Shown: positions 1 through 7,834 of the stretch, piece after piece
How positions within the stretch are numbered: the stretch's first letter is position 1
How the letters are laid out: each line of letters starts with the position of its first letter
Assembly: GCA_963728045.1 (NCBI GenBank)
Contig: CAVSIE010000004.1
Location: 62,001-126,000 of the forward strand
Direction of reading: 5' to 3'
Source: VRUE01 sp963728045
GTDB taxonomy: Bacteria > Actinomycetota > Thermoleophilia > Solirubrobacterales > 70-9
Length of the DNA: 64,000 bases
Position numbers and translations under genes: made by a program
The notes under the pieces: model-generated
The model's database searches: none
What the model was told of the DNA's origin: nothing
What the model saw: only the letters and a program-made list of their open reading frames with translations

Positions 1-2
1 TC

Positions 3-947
3 CTCGCCCTCGAGGCATCGGGCATCGACCCCAGCTCCTTCGGCGGCGTCGACCTCGTCGCCACGCTCCGCGACAAACAGGCCGAGAACGGGTCATGGGT
101 CGGCTGGCCTGGCTCCACTGCGTTTGCGGTGATCGCCCTGCGCACCGCCGGTGCGACCGGGGGTCTCGACCGCGCGCTCTCCTGGCTCGGGAAAGTGCAG
201 AACGTGGACGGGGGCTGGGGCGACGTGCCGAACTCGTTCAGCACGGCCGATGGGACCGGCGCGGTGATGCAAGCGATGCCGGGGGCTGAGATCTCCAAAC
301 ACGGCCTCGGCTACCTGCGCAAACACCAGCGCCCGAACGGCGGCTTCGTCACCGGCGCCTCGGGGGCGGTCAACTCGCAGTCGACGGCCTGGGCGGTGCA
401 GGGGATGCTGGCCGTCGGCGCCAATCCCGACAGCGCCCTCGACTACCTCGCCGCGCGGCAGGCCGCCGACGGCCATTACCGCTACTCGGCCTCCAGCGAC
501 CAGACGCCGGTCTGGGTGACCGGCCAGGTCCTCGCCGCCGTCGCCGGCGAGTCCTTCCCGATCTCCGCCCCCCCTCGGGCTCCTGAACTCTCGGCCAAAG
601 TCGGCAGCGGTGCCCCCGTGCCTGGCACAGTCACGCCGCCCGCTGTGCCATCCACGCCATCTGCGTCGCCGCCAGCTGTCGGGGGTGGGACCGGATCCCC
701 TCCCGAACGTTTTGCGCCCTCCAGCCCACCACCGCCCGTTGCGCCAGCCGTCCCCCCCTCAGCGGGAGGGCGAGAGAGGGAGGGGTCCGGTCCCACCCTT
801 CCGCCAGCGCTGGAGTCGGAGACGGCTGTCGCTATCGCAGAGGACGACGATGCCCCTTCGCCCCTGCCGCCGGTAGGCATCGGCCTCGCCGCCGCCAGCC
901 TCGCCATCGGGGTGCCTTGGTGGCTCGGCCGTCGCAACGGCTGGTGA
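3..947 (+). CDS. Surface-anchored prenyltransferase/squalene-cyclase-repeat protein, 5' partial
   Basis: The frame is open from the left edge, so the N-terminus lies outside the window. The visible N-terminal part carries repeated Gly-Trp/Gly-Gly motifs (NGSWVGWPGS, VDGGWGDVPNS, NGGFVTGAS, ADGHYRYSAS) spaced about 45-60 residues apart. That is the pattern of the alpha-alpha toroid repeats of squalene cyclase/prenyltransferase-like proteins. A long Pro/Ser/Gly linker follows (about positions 570-840). The protein ends in a hydrophobic helix (VGIGLAAASLAIGVPWWL) and a basic tail (GRRNGW), which suggests a toroid held outside the cell by a C-terminal membrane anchor. No LPxTG motif is visible. 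The substrate is unknown and no cyclase catalytic motif can be seen in the part present. The fold is fairly secure; an enzymatic role is not. Confidence 0.75.
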   Translation, partial: LALEASGIDPSSFGGVDLVATLRDKQAENGSWVGWPGSTAFAVIALRTAGATGGLDRALSWLGKVQNVDGGWGDVPNSFSTADGTGAVMQAMPGAEISKHGLGYLRKHQRPNGGFVTGASGAVNSQSTAWAVQGMLAVGANPDSALDYLAARQAADGHYRYSASSDQTPVWVTGQVLAAVAGESFPISAPPRAPELSAKVGSGAPVPGTVTPPAVPSTPSASPPAVGGGTGSPPERFAPSSPPPPVAPAVPPSAGGREREGSGPTLPPALESETAVAIAEDDDAPSPLPPVGIGLAAASLAIGVPWWLGRRNGW

Positions 948-964
948 GCGTCGACCACCTCCCA

Positions 965-1474
965 ATGGACGTCGAGACCGCGATCCGCACCCGTCGTACC
1001 CACAAGGCCTTCGGCCCTGAGCCGCTCGGGCGCGAGGAGCTGCTCGAGTTGCTCGACCTGGCCCGTTGGGCTCCCAACCACCACCTGACCGCGCCCTGGC
1101 GCTTCCGGGTCGTCGGCTCGGAAGCGCTTGAGCGATTGAAGCGTGTCGCCGGGCCGGAGGGCGCAGCGAAGCTCGAGCGCGCCCCGACCCTGGTCGTCGT
1201 CTCCTGCCGACTCGACGGCGATCCGGTCCAGGATGAGGAGGACCTGCACGCGACCGCCGTCGCCTCCTACATCGTTCTGCTCGCCGCGCATGCCCACGGC
1301 CTCGCCGGCTACTGGCGCACTCCGGAGCTGCTGCGCGACGAGGCGGGCAGGGAAGCGGTCGGCCTGCCCGGCGACGAGCGCTTCGTCGCTCTTCTCCACC
1401 TGGGCCCGCGTCGGCAGGAGAAGGAGCCGCCCGCTCGCCCGCCGGTTGAGCAGGCGACCATCTTCCTGCCCTGA
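965..1474 (+). CDS. Nitroreductase family protein
   Basis: Predicted 169-residue FMN-dependent nitroreductase-fold protein. The N-terminus has the family signature of an Arg-rich start (AIRTRRTHKAF), then the helix ELLELLDLARWAPNHHLTAPW with the 'APN/S' substrate-pocket turn, and later an AYIV-type helix (AVASYIVLLAAHAHGLAGYW). Family members use NAD(P)H to reduce nitro groups, quinones or related substrates; the substrate here cannot be inferred. I chose ATG 965, 18 bases after the preceding stop, because family members start at about this point. A longer in-frame start at GTG 917 would overlap the upstream gene. The short length matches the small nitroreductases. Confidence 0.8.
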   Translation: MDVETAIRTRRTHKAFGPEPLGREELLELLDLARWAPNHHLTAPWRFRVVGSEALERLKRVAGPEGAAKLERAPTLVVVSCRLDGDPVQDEEDLHATAVASYIVLLAAHAHGLAGYWRTPELLRDEAGREAVGLPGDERFVALLHLGPRRQEKEPPARPPVEQATIFLP

Positions 1475-1475
1475 G

Positions 1476-1907
1476 CTAGCCCGCGGTCTGACCGCCGTCG
1501 CTGCTCGTCGCGTTGACGCGTTTGCTCAATTTGCTCACCCGCTGGTTGAGCGCGGTGATGCGAGTGTCGATCGTTTTCACGTCAGTTTCGAGGGTGCCGA
1601 CCTGTTTGGAGAGTCCCGCGGTTTCTTTCGCCTGCTTGCGCAGTGTCGCGGTCTGACGTTCGAGCTTGGCAATCCGTTTGGAGAGGCCGGTGGCTGCTTT
1701 GCGCGTCGCCTGAGCGTCCCGTTTCGCCTCGCTTTCCACGGTCTGCTCTTCGAGGCTCAGGCTTTTCGCTTCGACCGAATCCTTCTGCACCGCGTCTTCG
1801 CTGGTGTCCTTCGCGTCGAAGGCGACGACCAGCGAGGCCGCGCCCAGCGCCAGCCCCAACGCAGCGATCGCGATCAGGAGCCATGGCTGCCTGCTGTTCT
1901 CTTCCAC
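1476..1907 (-). CDS. Membrane-anchored coiled-coil protein of unknown function
   Basis: A 143-residue protein with a short cytoplasmic N-terminus (MEENSRQPW), one transmembrane helix (residues about 9-29, LLIAIAALGLALGAASLVVAF) and then about 100 residues of charged, heptad-like sequence with many Lys, Gln, Thr and Leu residues. The pattern suggests a long coiled coil outside the membrane, of the kind that oligomerizes. It has no enzymatic motif and I do not recognise a family. It is convergent with the nitroreductase gene (1 base apart) and divergent from the next gene. Confidence 0.6.
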   Translation of the reverse strand: MEENSRQPWLLIAIAALGLALGAASLVVAFDAKDTSEDAVQKDSVEAKSLSLEEQTVESEAKRDAQATRKAATGLSKRIAKLERQTATLRKQAKETAGLSKQVGTLETDVKTIDTRITALNQRVSKLSKRVNATSSDGGQTAG

Positions 1908-1969
1908 CTGTCCTCCTTATGTCGACGAGACCCAGTCTGGGCGCAGCCTCTCATAGAGTGCGGACTCGA

Positions 1970-2599
1970 ATGCGCGCCGGAATCGCAGTCCTCGTGGCCC
2001 TCGCCGGGGCGGCAATCGCGCTCGTCCTGGTGCTCTCCTCCGACGGGGACGAGACCTCGCAGGCGAGGGCGGAGCCGGCTCCCGGAGAGCCCAGCATCGA
2101 GATCATCTCGCCACGCAACGGGGCCCGCCAGCGTAGTCACGCGGTTGTGGTCAAGGTGAATGTCCACAACTTCCAGCTCTCGCCGCATCACTTTGGCGGC
2201 GAACCCCAGCTGGGGGAGGGGCACATCCGCTTCGGCCTCAACCGAGTGCCGGACTGTGTCGACCCGGTCAAGCTGGAGCGCGCGATCGAGAGCGCGCTCG
2301 GACGCGGTCGCCTGGTCGGCGCCTCGTTCGACTTCCCGGAGTACTCCGGTCCCAACGGCGTGCTGGCCGAGCGGATTGGCTCCGACGGCACCTACTCGCC
2401 GGCGACACTGCCCCAGATCTACTACCGGGACCTGCGCCCCGGCTTCTACCGCCTCGTCATCAACCTCGCCCAGAACGACGGCTCGACCACGCCCTTCCAC
2501 GCCGTCACCAACTTTCAGATCCTGCCCCGGCCCGGGCACGGGCCGGGGCCCTGCAGTGGGGGCAAGGTCCCCAGTGCCGAGGCGGCCGCCTTCGACTAG
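1970..2599 (+). CDS. Secreted or membrane-anchored protein of unknown function
   Basis: About 209 residues. It begins with an uncleaved or lipid-less signal sequence (MRAGIAVLVALAGAAIALVLVL), followed by an acidic linker and a globular part starting IEIISPRNGARQRSHAVVVKV. That opening resembles the Ig-like or beta-sandwich start of proteins that describe 'structural context' (IxxPxxGxxV). The later GFYRLVINLAQNDGSTTPFHAVTNFQIL segment also fits a beta-sandwich; similar sequences appear in DUF4399-like proteins. ATG 1970 is preferred because it places the hydrophobic stretch at the N-terminus; GTG 1958 and ATG 1919 are alternatives. No enzymatic motif is visible. It is transcribed away from the coiled-coil gene, so their promoters should share 1908-1957. 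Confidence 0.65.
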   Translation: MRAGIAVLVALAGAAIALVLVLSSDGDETSQARAEPAPGEPSIEIISPRNGARQRSHAVVVKVNVHNFQLSPHHFGGEPQLGEGHIRFGLNRVPDCVDPVKLERAIESALGRGRLVGASFDFPEYSGPNGVLAERIGSDGTYSPATLPQIYYRDLRPGFYRLVINLAQNDGSTTPFHAVTNFQILPRPGHGPGPCSGGKVPSAEAAAFD

Positions 2600-2659
2600 C
2601 TTGCTCCGGGGGGTGCAAACCCTCGTTCAGGGTCGGCGGCCCACCGGCATCGGGCTACG

Positions 2660-3190
2660 ATGATCGGCATGATCCCGACCCTGTTCCCGCTGGGCTTGCG
2701 GGACAGGATGGGCTTCAACTCGATGGAAAAGAAGACGACGCGAAGAGGCAACTACGAGTCGGGCTCCGACTACGTGCTCGAGTACGGCGAGCTCCGCTTC
2801 GCCTTCAACGAGGAGGACTTCGGCCAGCGCGTGGAGCAGGCCGCGGTCAAGCTCGGCTTCGTCAACCAGGGGCTGAGCCGGGAGGAGCTCGACGATCTGC
2901 TCGACCTCGCGGTCAGCGGTGAGATCGCCGAGCCCGCCTCAGGCCTGGGCGAGCACATCAACGAGAACTGGGAGGAGCTGGTCGGCCCCGCAAATCGCAG
3001 CCTGGTCCACTGGCTACGGCGTCTTGTCTTCCGTGGGGCCTGGCTGGACCAGCGGGTAAAGGAGGGGGAGCTGGATGTGGTCTTCGACGAGCGCACCCAG
3101 ACCTTCGGCTACGTGCAGCCAGATCGCAGCCCGGAGCTGATCGAGCTCTCCAAGGAGCCCTCCTGGCGCCGCATCGCCTACCGCGGCTAG
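2660..3190 (+). CDS. Hypothetical protein
   Basis: A soluble protein of up to 176 residues without signal peptide or membrane segment. It is acidic and rich in Glu, Leu and aromatic residues. I see no motif that names a family. Start choice is uncertain: ATG 2660, 2669, 2708 and 2723 are all in frame. The last would give MEKKTTRRGNYES, a natural-looking start, and none has a clear ribosome-binding site. The 3' end overlaps the convergent Rho-like gene by four bases (TAG 3188-3190). Coding is supported by the unbroken high-GC codon pattern and by the lack of a better frame on either strand. Confidence 0.6.
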   Translation: MIGMIPTLFPLGLRDRMGFNSMEKKTTRRGNYESGSDYVLEYGELRFAFNEEDFGQRVEQAAVKLGFVNQGLSREELDDLLDLAVSGEIAEPASGLGEHINENWEELVGPANRSLVHWLRRLVFRGAWLDQRVKEGELDVVFDERTQTFGYVQPDRSPELIELSKEPSWRRIAYRG

Positions 3191-3987
3191 TGGTGCTCTA
3201 GCGCAGCGACGACGGTTACAGCGCGGGCGGCATCGAGCAGGCTGGTGGTGTCCTCAGCGTCGCCGAGCTCTGCCAAACGGGTCAGGGAGTCGATCAGGAC
3301 GATGACGCTCTCGCCCCCCTCGGCGCGACGGGTGGCTTGGGCGATTGCGTCCTCGGCGTGGCGGGCCTGTGCGGCGGCGACGATCTCGGCCTGTGGCGCT
3401 ACACGCCTCCACTCGGCCAGCTCCTCGGGGCCGGGCTCGACCAGTAGCGCCACCGGATCGGATCCGCTCGACTCGGCTGCGAGTTCGGTAGCTAGCTCGC
3501 GCAACAGCTTCGTGCACGCATCACGCGTCTCCGCGTAGACGATCGTCTGTCGCTCCTTGCCCGGCGCCACGAGGTTGTGTAGGCGCAACTCCTTGCGCTT
3601 GCGGCCAAAGCGACGCCGGCGCCTGCGACGTGGCCGACGCTCTCCGGCGTCGGGGGCTTCCGGGCTCTTCTCGTACGTCGGCTCGGGTGTCTTGGCTGGT
3701 GGCTCAGACGTCGGCTGCTCGGCTTGCTCCCGTCGCTCCGTTCGCTCGGAGCGCTCGCGCCTCTCCGGCCGCTCACGGCGTCGCGATCCATCGCTCCGCT
3801 CGCGCGGCTTGCGCTCGCGCCGCGGTCGCGGCTCTCGGCCTTCTTTTGGCTTCTCGGCGGATGCTCCGCCGGCCAGCTTCTCGATCAGCTCCTCGCGGCG
3901 CAGCATCCGGTAGCGGGGCAGGCCGGCCTCCGCGGCAAGCGCGTGCAGCTCGGCGAGGTGCTTGGACTCCAGCTCGGTCTTGGTCAT
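3187..3987 (-). CDS. Rho-like protein with Rho N-terminal domain and a P-loop-less ATPase-like domain
   Basis: A 266-residue protein. Residues 1-41 look like the Rho N-terminal SAP-like domain (LAELHALAAEAGLPRYRMLR, then REELIEKL). Residues 45-135 are a very basic Arg/Glu/Pro linker, as in actinobacterial Rho. The C-terminal part follows the order of the Rho ATPase core: LHNLVAPGKERQTIVYAE (Rho: LIAPIGKGQRGLIVAPPK), ALLVEPGPEELAEWRR (Rho: VLLIDERPEEVTDM), then ESVIVLIDSLTRLAEL at 226-241 (Rho Walker B, VVLLDSITRLAR). The P-loop AGKT is missing (ETRDACTK there instead), the RNA-binding cold-shock-like domain is not visible, and the protein ends just after the Walker B strand. So it is unlikely to be a terminator helicase. 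It may be a regulator or competitor of Rho, or a remnant. The gene starts 4 bases inside the 3' end of glpD, which lies upstream on the same strand, so the two may be cotranscribed. Confidence 0.65.
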   Translation of the reverse strand: MTKTELESKHLAELHALAAEAGLPRYRMLRREELIEKLAGGASAEKPKEGREPRPRRERKPRERSDGSRRRERPERRERSERTERREQAEQPTSEPPAKTPEPTYEKSPEAPDAGERRPRRRRRRRFGRKRKELRLHNLVAPGKERQTIVYAETRDACTKLLRELATELAAESSGSDPVALLVEPGPEELAEWRRVAPQAEIVAAAQARHAEDAIAQATRRAEGGESVIVLIDSLTRLAELGDAEDTTSLLDAARAVTVVAALEHH

Positions 3988-5645
3988 GCGCCCAGGTTAT
4001 TGGAGGCATTGGATACCCAGGCCCCCGCCTCTTGCTTGACCTGCCGCCGCGACCAACCCAGCTCGGCGCCAAGCGCCTCGGCGACCGGCCGCACCGTATC
4101 GGCCGTACGCAGCTGCGGCGCGGCGAGGAGGCCGAGGCGAGTGCGGCGCAGCAGCACGTCGGCAACACTCCGCGCCTGCTCGAGGCGGGCGGCGATCGTC
4201 GCCTCGGCGAGCAGATCGGGCCGGCCTGGGACGATCGGCGCCGCCAGCTTCGCGTCTTTCCAGGCGACGTCGAGGACGGCCCGTGCCGCGTGCCCGTAGC
4301 GGAAGGCGAGCTGGGAGACCGACTCCTCCGAAACCCCGTCGGGCGCCTGTAGGTCATCGGGACGAGCCTGCATCCCAAGCGGAATCTCGGCTGTATGGCA
4401 GGACGCATCGCGAGCCTCGCGCTCGACCAGGCGGTCGACTGTCTGCTTGGCCATTCGCCGCCAGGTGGTCAGCTTGCCGCCGGTGATGGTCAGCATCCCC
4501 GAGGACGTCTCGTAGAGCTCGGCCTTGCGAGATATGTCGACTGACTTCTTCGGATCGCCGGTGGAGATCAGCGGGCGAACTCCGGCGTAGGCGCCGACCA
4601 GGTCGGAGTCGCTCAGCGAGACGTCGAAGAAGGCGTTGACCGCATTGAGCAGGTACTCGACGTCGTCGTTTCCGGGCTGGGGTCGGTCGATGTCGCCATC
4701 GAAGTCGTTGTCGGTGGTGCCGACCAGGGTGCGCCCGTACCAAGGGAGGGCGAAGATCGCCCTCCCTTCGCCGGCGGGGACGATGCAGGCAGCGCGTCCG
4801 GTGGAGAGGTCGTCGCGATCGAGCAGCACGTGGGTGCCGCGACTGGGGGAGATCCGTGGCACGTCCTCCTCCTCGATCACCTCCTCGGGCCGGATCCGGT
4901 CGGCCCAGACGCCGGTTGCGTTGACCACGTTGTCGGCCCTGACCTCAACCCGTTCCCCGGACTCTGTCTCGACGAAGGCAACCCCGCAAGCGCGCCCGCC
5001 CTCGAGCAGTACCTCGCTTACCTCGGCTCCGTTCAGCATCGCAGCGCCGAAGCGTTCCGCCTCTCCCAGCACGGTGAGGACCAGGCGGACGTCGTCGGTC
5101 TGGCAGTCGTAGAAGAGGTAGGCGTCGCGCGGGTCGCGTGGAGCGAGCGAGGGCACCATCTCCAGCACCTCGTCGCGGGGGATCGTCCTATGGCGGTCGG
5201 GCGACCAGTAGTAGTCCTCGTCCCCCTCCTTCGAGGAGCGCATCTCGCGGCGGCTGCGACCGACCCGGGTCGTCGCCATCACGTCGTACATGTTGAGCCC
5301 GAGCCCGACCCTCCGGTCGCGGCGCTCCTCCGCGAAGGCGGGGACGAGGAAGGGGGTGGGGTAGACCAGGTGCGGCGCCAGCTGCACCATCAGTTGACGC
5401 TCCAGCAGCGCCTCGCGGACCAGGCCAAGGTCGAGGTTCTGCAGATAGCGCAGGCCGCCGTGGACCATCTTCGAGGAGCGGCTGGAGGTGCCTTCCGCGT
5501 AGTCCCCGCGCTCTAGAAGCGCCACCGAGTAGCCGCGCGAGGCGGCGTCGAACGCCACCCCGGCGCCGGTGATGCCGCCGCCGATGACGACGACCTCGAA
5601 GTGCTGCCCGGCGATCGCCTCGAGTGCGGCGCTGCGTGTGAGCAT
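3984..5645 (-). CDS. glpD: Glycerol-3-phosphate dehydrogenase (FAD-dependent)
   Basis: About 553 residues, normal for GlpD. It oxidises sn-glycerol-3-phosphate to dihydroxyacetone phosphate and passes electrons to the respiratory quinone pool at the inner face of the membrane. The N-terminal FAD-binding Rossmann motif is VVVIGGGITGAGVAFDAA, followed by the ERGDYAEGTSSRSSKMVHGG segment typical of GlpD (SSxxSSKLIHGGLRYL). The conserved later segments GTTDNDF and TITGGKLTTWRRMA are also present. The start is taken at ATG 5645 (MLTRSAALEA); an in-frame ATG at 5666 is possible. The gene is read away from the tandem TetR regulator, with a long AT-rich palindrome in between (5696-5729) that is well placed to be its operator. 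Confidence 0.93.
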   Translation of the reverse strand: MLTRSAALEAIAGQHFEVVVIGGGITGAGVAFDAASRGYSVALLERGDYAEGTSSRSSKMVHGGLRYLQNLDLGLVREALLERQLMVQLAPHLVYPTPFLVPAFAEERRDRRVGLGLNMYDVMATTRVGRSRREMRSSKEGDEDYYWSPDRHRTIPRDEVLEMVPSLAPRDPRDAYLFYDCQTDDVRLVLTVLGEAERFGAAMLNGAEVSEVLLEGGRACGVAFVETESGERVEVRADNVVNATGVWADRIRPEEVIEEEDVPRISPSRGTHVLLDRDDLSTGRAACIVPAGEGRAIFALPWYGRTLVGTTDNDFDGDIDRPQPGNDDVEYLLNAVNAFFDVSLSDSDLVGAYAGVRPLISTGDPKKSVDISRKAELYETSSGMLTITGGKLTTWRRMAKQTVDRLVEREARDASCHTAEIPLGMQARPDDLQAPDGVSEESVSQLAFRYGHAARAVLDVAWKDAKLAAPIVPGRPDLLAEATIAARLEQARSVADVLLRRTRLGLLAAPQLRTADTVRPVAEALGAELGWSRRQVKQEAGAWVSNASNNLGA

Positions 5646-5695
5646 CGACGCAACATAGCCGCCCAAGCGGCCCTCGCCGGCCGGGCGAATCTTGC

Positions 5696-5729
5696 GTATA
5701 ACAACTTTTAATGCTAAAAGTTGTTATAC
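5696..5729. promoter_or_regulatory. Perfect 15-bp inverted repeat (likely operator) between glpD and the TetR gene
   Basis: Left arm GTATAACAACTTTTA (5696-5710), spacer ATGC, right arm TAAAAGTTGTTATAC (5715-5729). The arms are perfect reverse complements. It is strikingly AT-rich for this genome and lies 51 bases upstream of the chosen glpD start and 171 bases upstream of the regulator start. Symmetry and position fit a binding site for a dimeric or single-chain-dimer regulator overlapping a promoter; a transcription terminator is less likely at this place. A second, shorter inverted repeat (CCGAAA at 5823-5828, TTTCGG at 5838-5843) lies nearer the regulator. Confidence 0.6.
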
Positions 5730-5899
5730 AAAGCAAGAAAGAATGTGATTAGCAGTCCTCCTGCTGTCTGTTCTCGGGAGGTTGCGAACCGGCACTGACT
5801 CTGGTACGACTAGGGTTTCTATCCGAAACTGTAGGGATTTCGGAGCCGGGAGGAGAGGAAAGAACTTGCTGCACGGACCTGTGGGAGCGGGGTGCGTCG

Positions 5900-7276
5900 A
5901 TGGCCGCAACGAGTGAGGCGGCCGCACTCGCTACTCCGGGCGCCGAATCGCCGGAAGCGCTCTACCGCAAGCTGAGTCCAGGTCCCGGAAGGCCTGCGCG
6001 GGAGGTCGCCTTACACCAGCGCGCTCGTATCCACGGCGCGATGATCGAGATCGTCGGCGAGCGCGGGTACCGCGCAGTGACGGTTCGCGAGCTCGCGAAG
6101 CTGGCGGGGGTATCGACTCGCGCCTTCTATGAGCACTTCGACGGGAAGGAGGACTGCTTTCTCCGCACCTACGAACTCGTCGTGCAGCGAGCAGCAGGAC
6201 GGATCGTCGCCGCCCAACGTGGTGAGCGAGACTGGGGGCAGCGACTGCGGCTCGCCTTCTCCGCCTTCGGGCAGGAGATCCAGGGCAAACCGCAAACGGG
6301 CCGCCTGGCGCTCGTTGAGGTGCTGGCGGTGGGTCCGGCGGCGCTCGAGCAGATGAGACGCGCCGAAGGCATGTTCGAGGCGATGGTCGGAGAAAGCTTC
6401 TCCCGCGCCCCTGGCGAGATCACGGTCCCCCCGCTCCTAATCAAGGGGGTGGTCGCCGGCGGCGCCGGCGTGGCGCGCACGCGGCTCCTCGACGGTCGCG
6501 AGTGGGAGCTCCCGGACGTCGCTGAATCCCTGGTGGAGTGGGCGCTTTGCTATCGCAGCGAGGCCGCCATCGAGGTTGGGTCTCTCGATCACAAGCTTGC
6601 CTCGCTGGGTTTTACTGGGGGGTCAGAGGCCCTCAGGGGCCCGGAGGAGGCAAACGGCGATACCCCCGGCGACGAGCGCGCGCTGATTCTCTCCGCGGTG
6701 GCCAAGCTCGCCGCCGCCGACGGCTACTGGAAACTGACGGTCTCGCGTATTCGCAGCGCGGCGGGAGTCTCGCGAAGAAGCTTTGATGCCCAGTTTGAGA
6801 GCGTCGAGGATTGTTTCCTCGCAGCGCTGGAGCTGCGTGTCGATCGCGCGCTGTCGCAAGCCAAGCGCGCGTATGTCGAAGCGGGCTCCTGGGCGTGCGG
6901 CACTCACCGTGCGCTTGGTGCGCTCTGCGAGTACATCGTCCGCGACCCGGTGCTCGGCAGGCTCGGATTCGCCGAGGCATTTGCTCCTGGCCCGGATGGG
7001 ATGCGCAGGCGCGAGAGCATCATGGCGAGCATCACCGCCCTCTTCCGCGAAAGCGCTCCGCCCGAGCAGCGCCCGACGGAGCTGGCCGCGGAAGCCTCGG
7101 TGGCGGCGATTTGGGGCATTCTCCATTACTACGTCGCCAGCGGGCAGACGCAGCGTTTGGGGCAAGTTGTCCCTGCGCTCTCCTTCCTGGCCCTGGCGCC
7201 GGCGATCGGCCCGGAGGTCGCGATCGACGCGATCCTCAGGGGGCGGTCACCACTTGCCTTCCAGCCAGTGCAGTAG
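5900..7276 (+). CDS. Tandem (two-domain) TetR/AcrR family regulator
   Basis: A 458-residue protein, about twice the usual TetR length. Two complete helix-turn-helix domains can be seen. The first is at residues about 41-85 (RIHGAMIEIVGERGYRAVTV, then LAKLAGVSTRAFYEHFDGKE). The second is at about 255-300 (ALILSAVAKLAAADGYWKLT, then IRSAAGVSRRSFDAQFESVE). Each is followed by its own alpha-helical ligand/dimer domain. This suggests a covalent dimer able to bind asymmetric or palindromic sites as one chain. The second recognition helix is less canonical (RSFDAQF for xFYxHF). It is divergent from glpD across the palindrome, so autoregulation and control of glycerol phosphate use are the simplest guesses. 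The ligand is unknown. Confidence 0.85.
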   Translation: MAATSEAAALATPGAESPEALYRKLSPGPGRPAREVALHQRARIHGAMIEIVGERGYRAVTVRELAKLAGVSTRAFYEHFDGKEDCFLRTYELVVQRAAGRIVAAQRGERDWGQRLRLAFSAFGQEIQGKPQTGRLALVEVLAVGPAALEQMRRAEGMFEAMVGESFSRAPGEITVPPLLIKGVVAGGAGVARTRLLDGREWELPDVAESLVEWALCYRSEAAIEVGSLDHKLASLGFTGGSEALRGPEEANGDTPGDERALILSAVAKLAAADGYWKLTVSRIRSAAGVSRRSFDAQFESVEDCFLAALELRVDRALSQAKRAYVEAGSWACGTHRALGALCEYIVRDPVLGRLGFAEAFAPGPDGMRRRESIMASITALFRESAPPEQRPTELAAEASVAAIWGILHYYVASGQTQRLGQVVPALSFLALAPAIGPEVAIDAILRGRSPLAFQPVQ

Positions 7277-7606
7277 CTCGGGCACGCGGCTGCGCAGATC
7301 GGGCTCTGCGCTGGCAAGCTCGGCGTGGGCGATCTGAAAAGCAGCGCCGAGGGCCAGTGTGGCGCGCTCGGGGGAGCAATTCATGCACTGCATCAAGCGC
7401 TCGACCGTTGCGTCGTCATGACGCAGCGTCCAGAGAGCCTCACAGGCTCGCTCCGGGTCTGCCTCAACCGCATCGATTGCGGCTTCCAAGGCGTTGCGAA
7501 CTCGCTGGTCGTAGGGCCCCTCGGCTGCAGCCTCAAAAGCCTGCTCGACGAGTCGTTCGTCCAAACGCCCGTCGACTAGCAACGCGACCCCTCTATCCTC
7601 TCCCAT
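7247..7606 (-). CDS. Small hypothetical protein with a CMNC motif
   Basis: A 119-residue acidic, alpha-helical protein. The start is fixed by a strong ribosome-binding site (AGGAGG, read on the minus strand at about 7615-7620, with 8 bases to ATG 7606). The sequence contains CMNCSPERATLALG, a Cys-x-x-Cys pair without partner cysteines, so metal or redox binding is possible but not shown. The 3' end overlaps the end of the convergent TetR gene by 30 bases. No signal peptide, membrane segment or recognised family. Confidence 0.6.
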   Translation of the reverse strand: MGEDRGVALLVDGRLDERLVEQAFEAAAEGPYDQRVRNALEAAIDAVEADPERACEALWTLRHDDATVERLMQCMNCSPERATLALGAAFQIAHAELASAEPDLRSRVPELLHWLEGKW

Positions 7607-7632
7607 TGTTGGGACCTCCTGTTCAGGTCTCG

Positions 7633-7663
7633 GCTGGCCCCGGCGCGTGGCAGCGCTGCCGGG
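7633..7663 (-). promoter_or_regulatory. GC-rich hairpin in the leader of the small CMNC gene
   Basis: Arms GGCCCCGGC and GCCGGGGCC enclose a 13-base loop, 27 bases upstream of the 7606 start. It has no T-run on either side, so it is more likely leader structure than a terminator. Elsewhere in 7607-7834 I see no clear promoter or riboswitch; a poly-T stretch (TTTTTT) lies near 7730. Confidence 0.3.
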
Positions 7664-7834
7664 GCCGAATTGTCTCGGTGTTTCGAAGCTAGGCACGCCC
7701 CCGGACATGACGGGCGCGGAATCCCCGCTTTTTTGACCCTGGCTCACTTCCGTCACACAATCGGCGCTGAATAGGCACCAAATGTAGACTCGAATCAAGA
7801 AGATACGCGCCTGCCGCTCTTTGGTCAAATTTAT

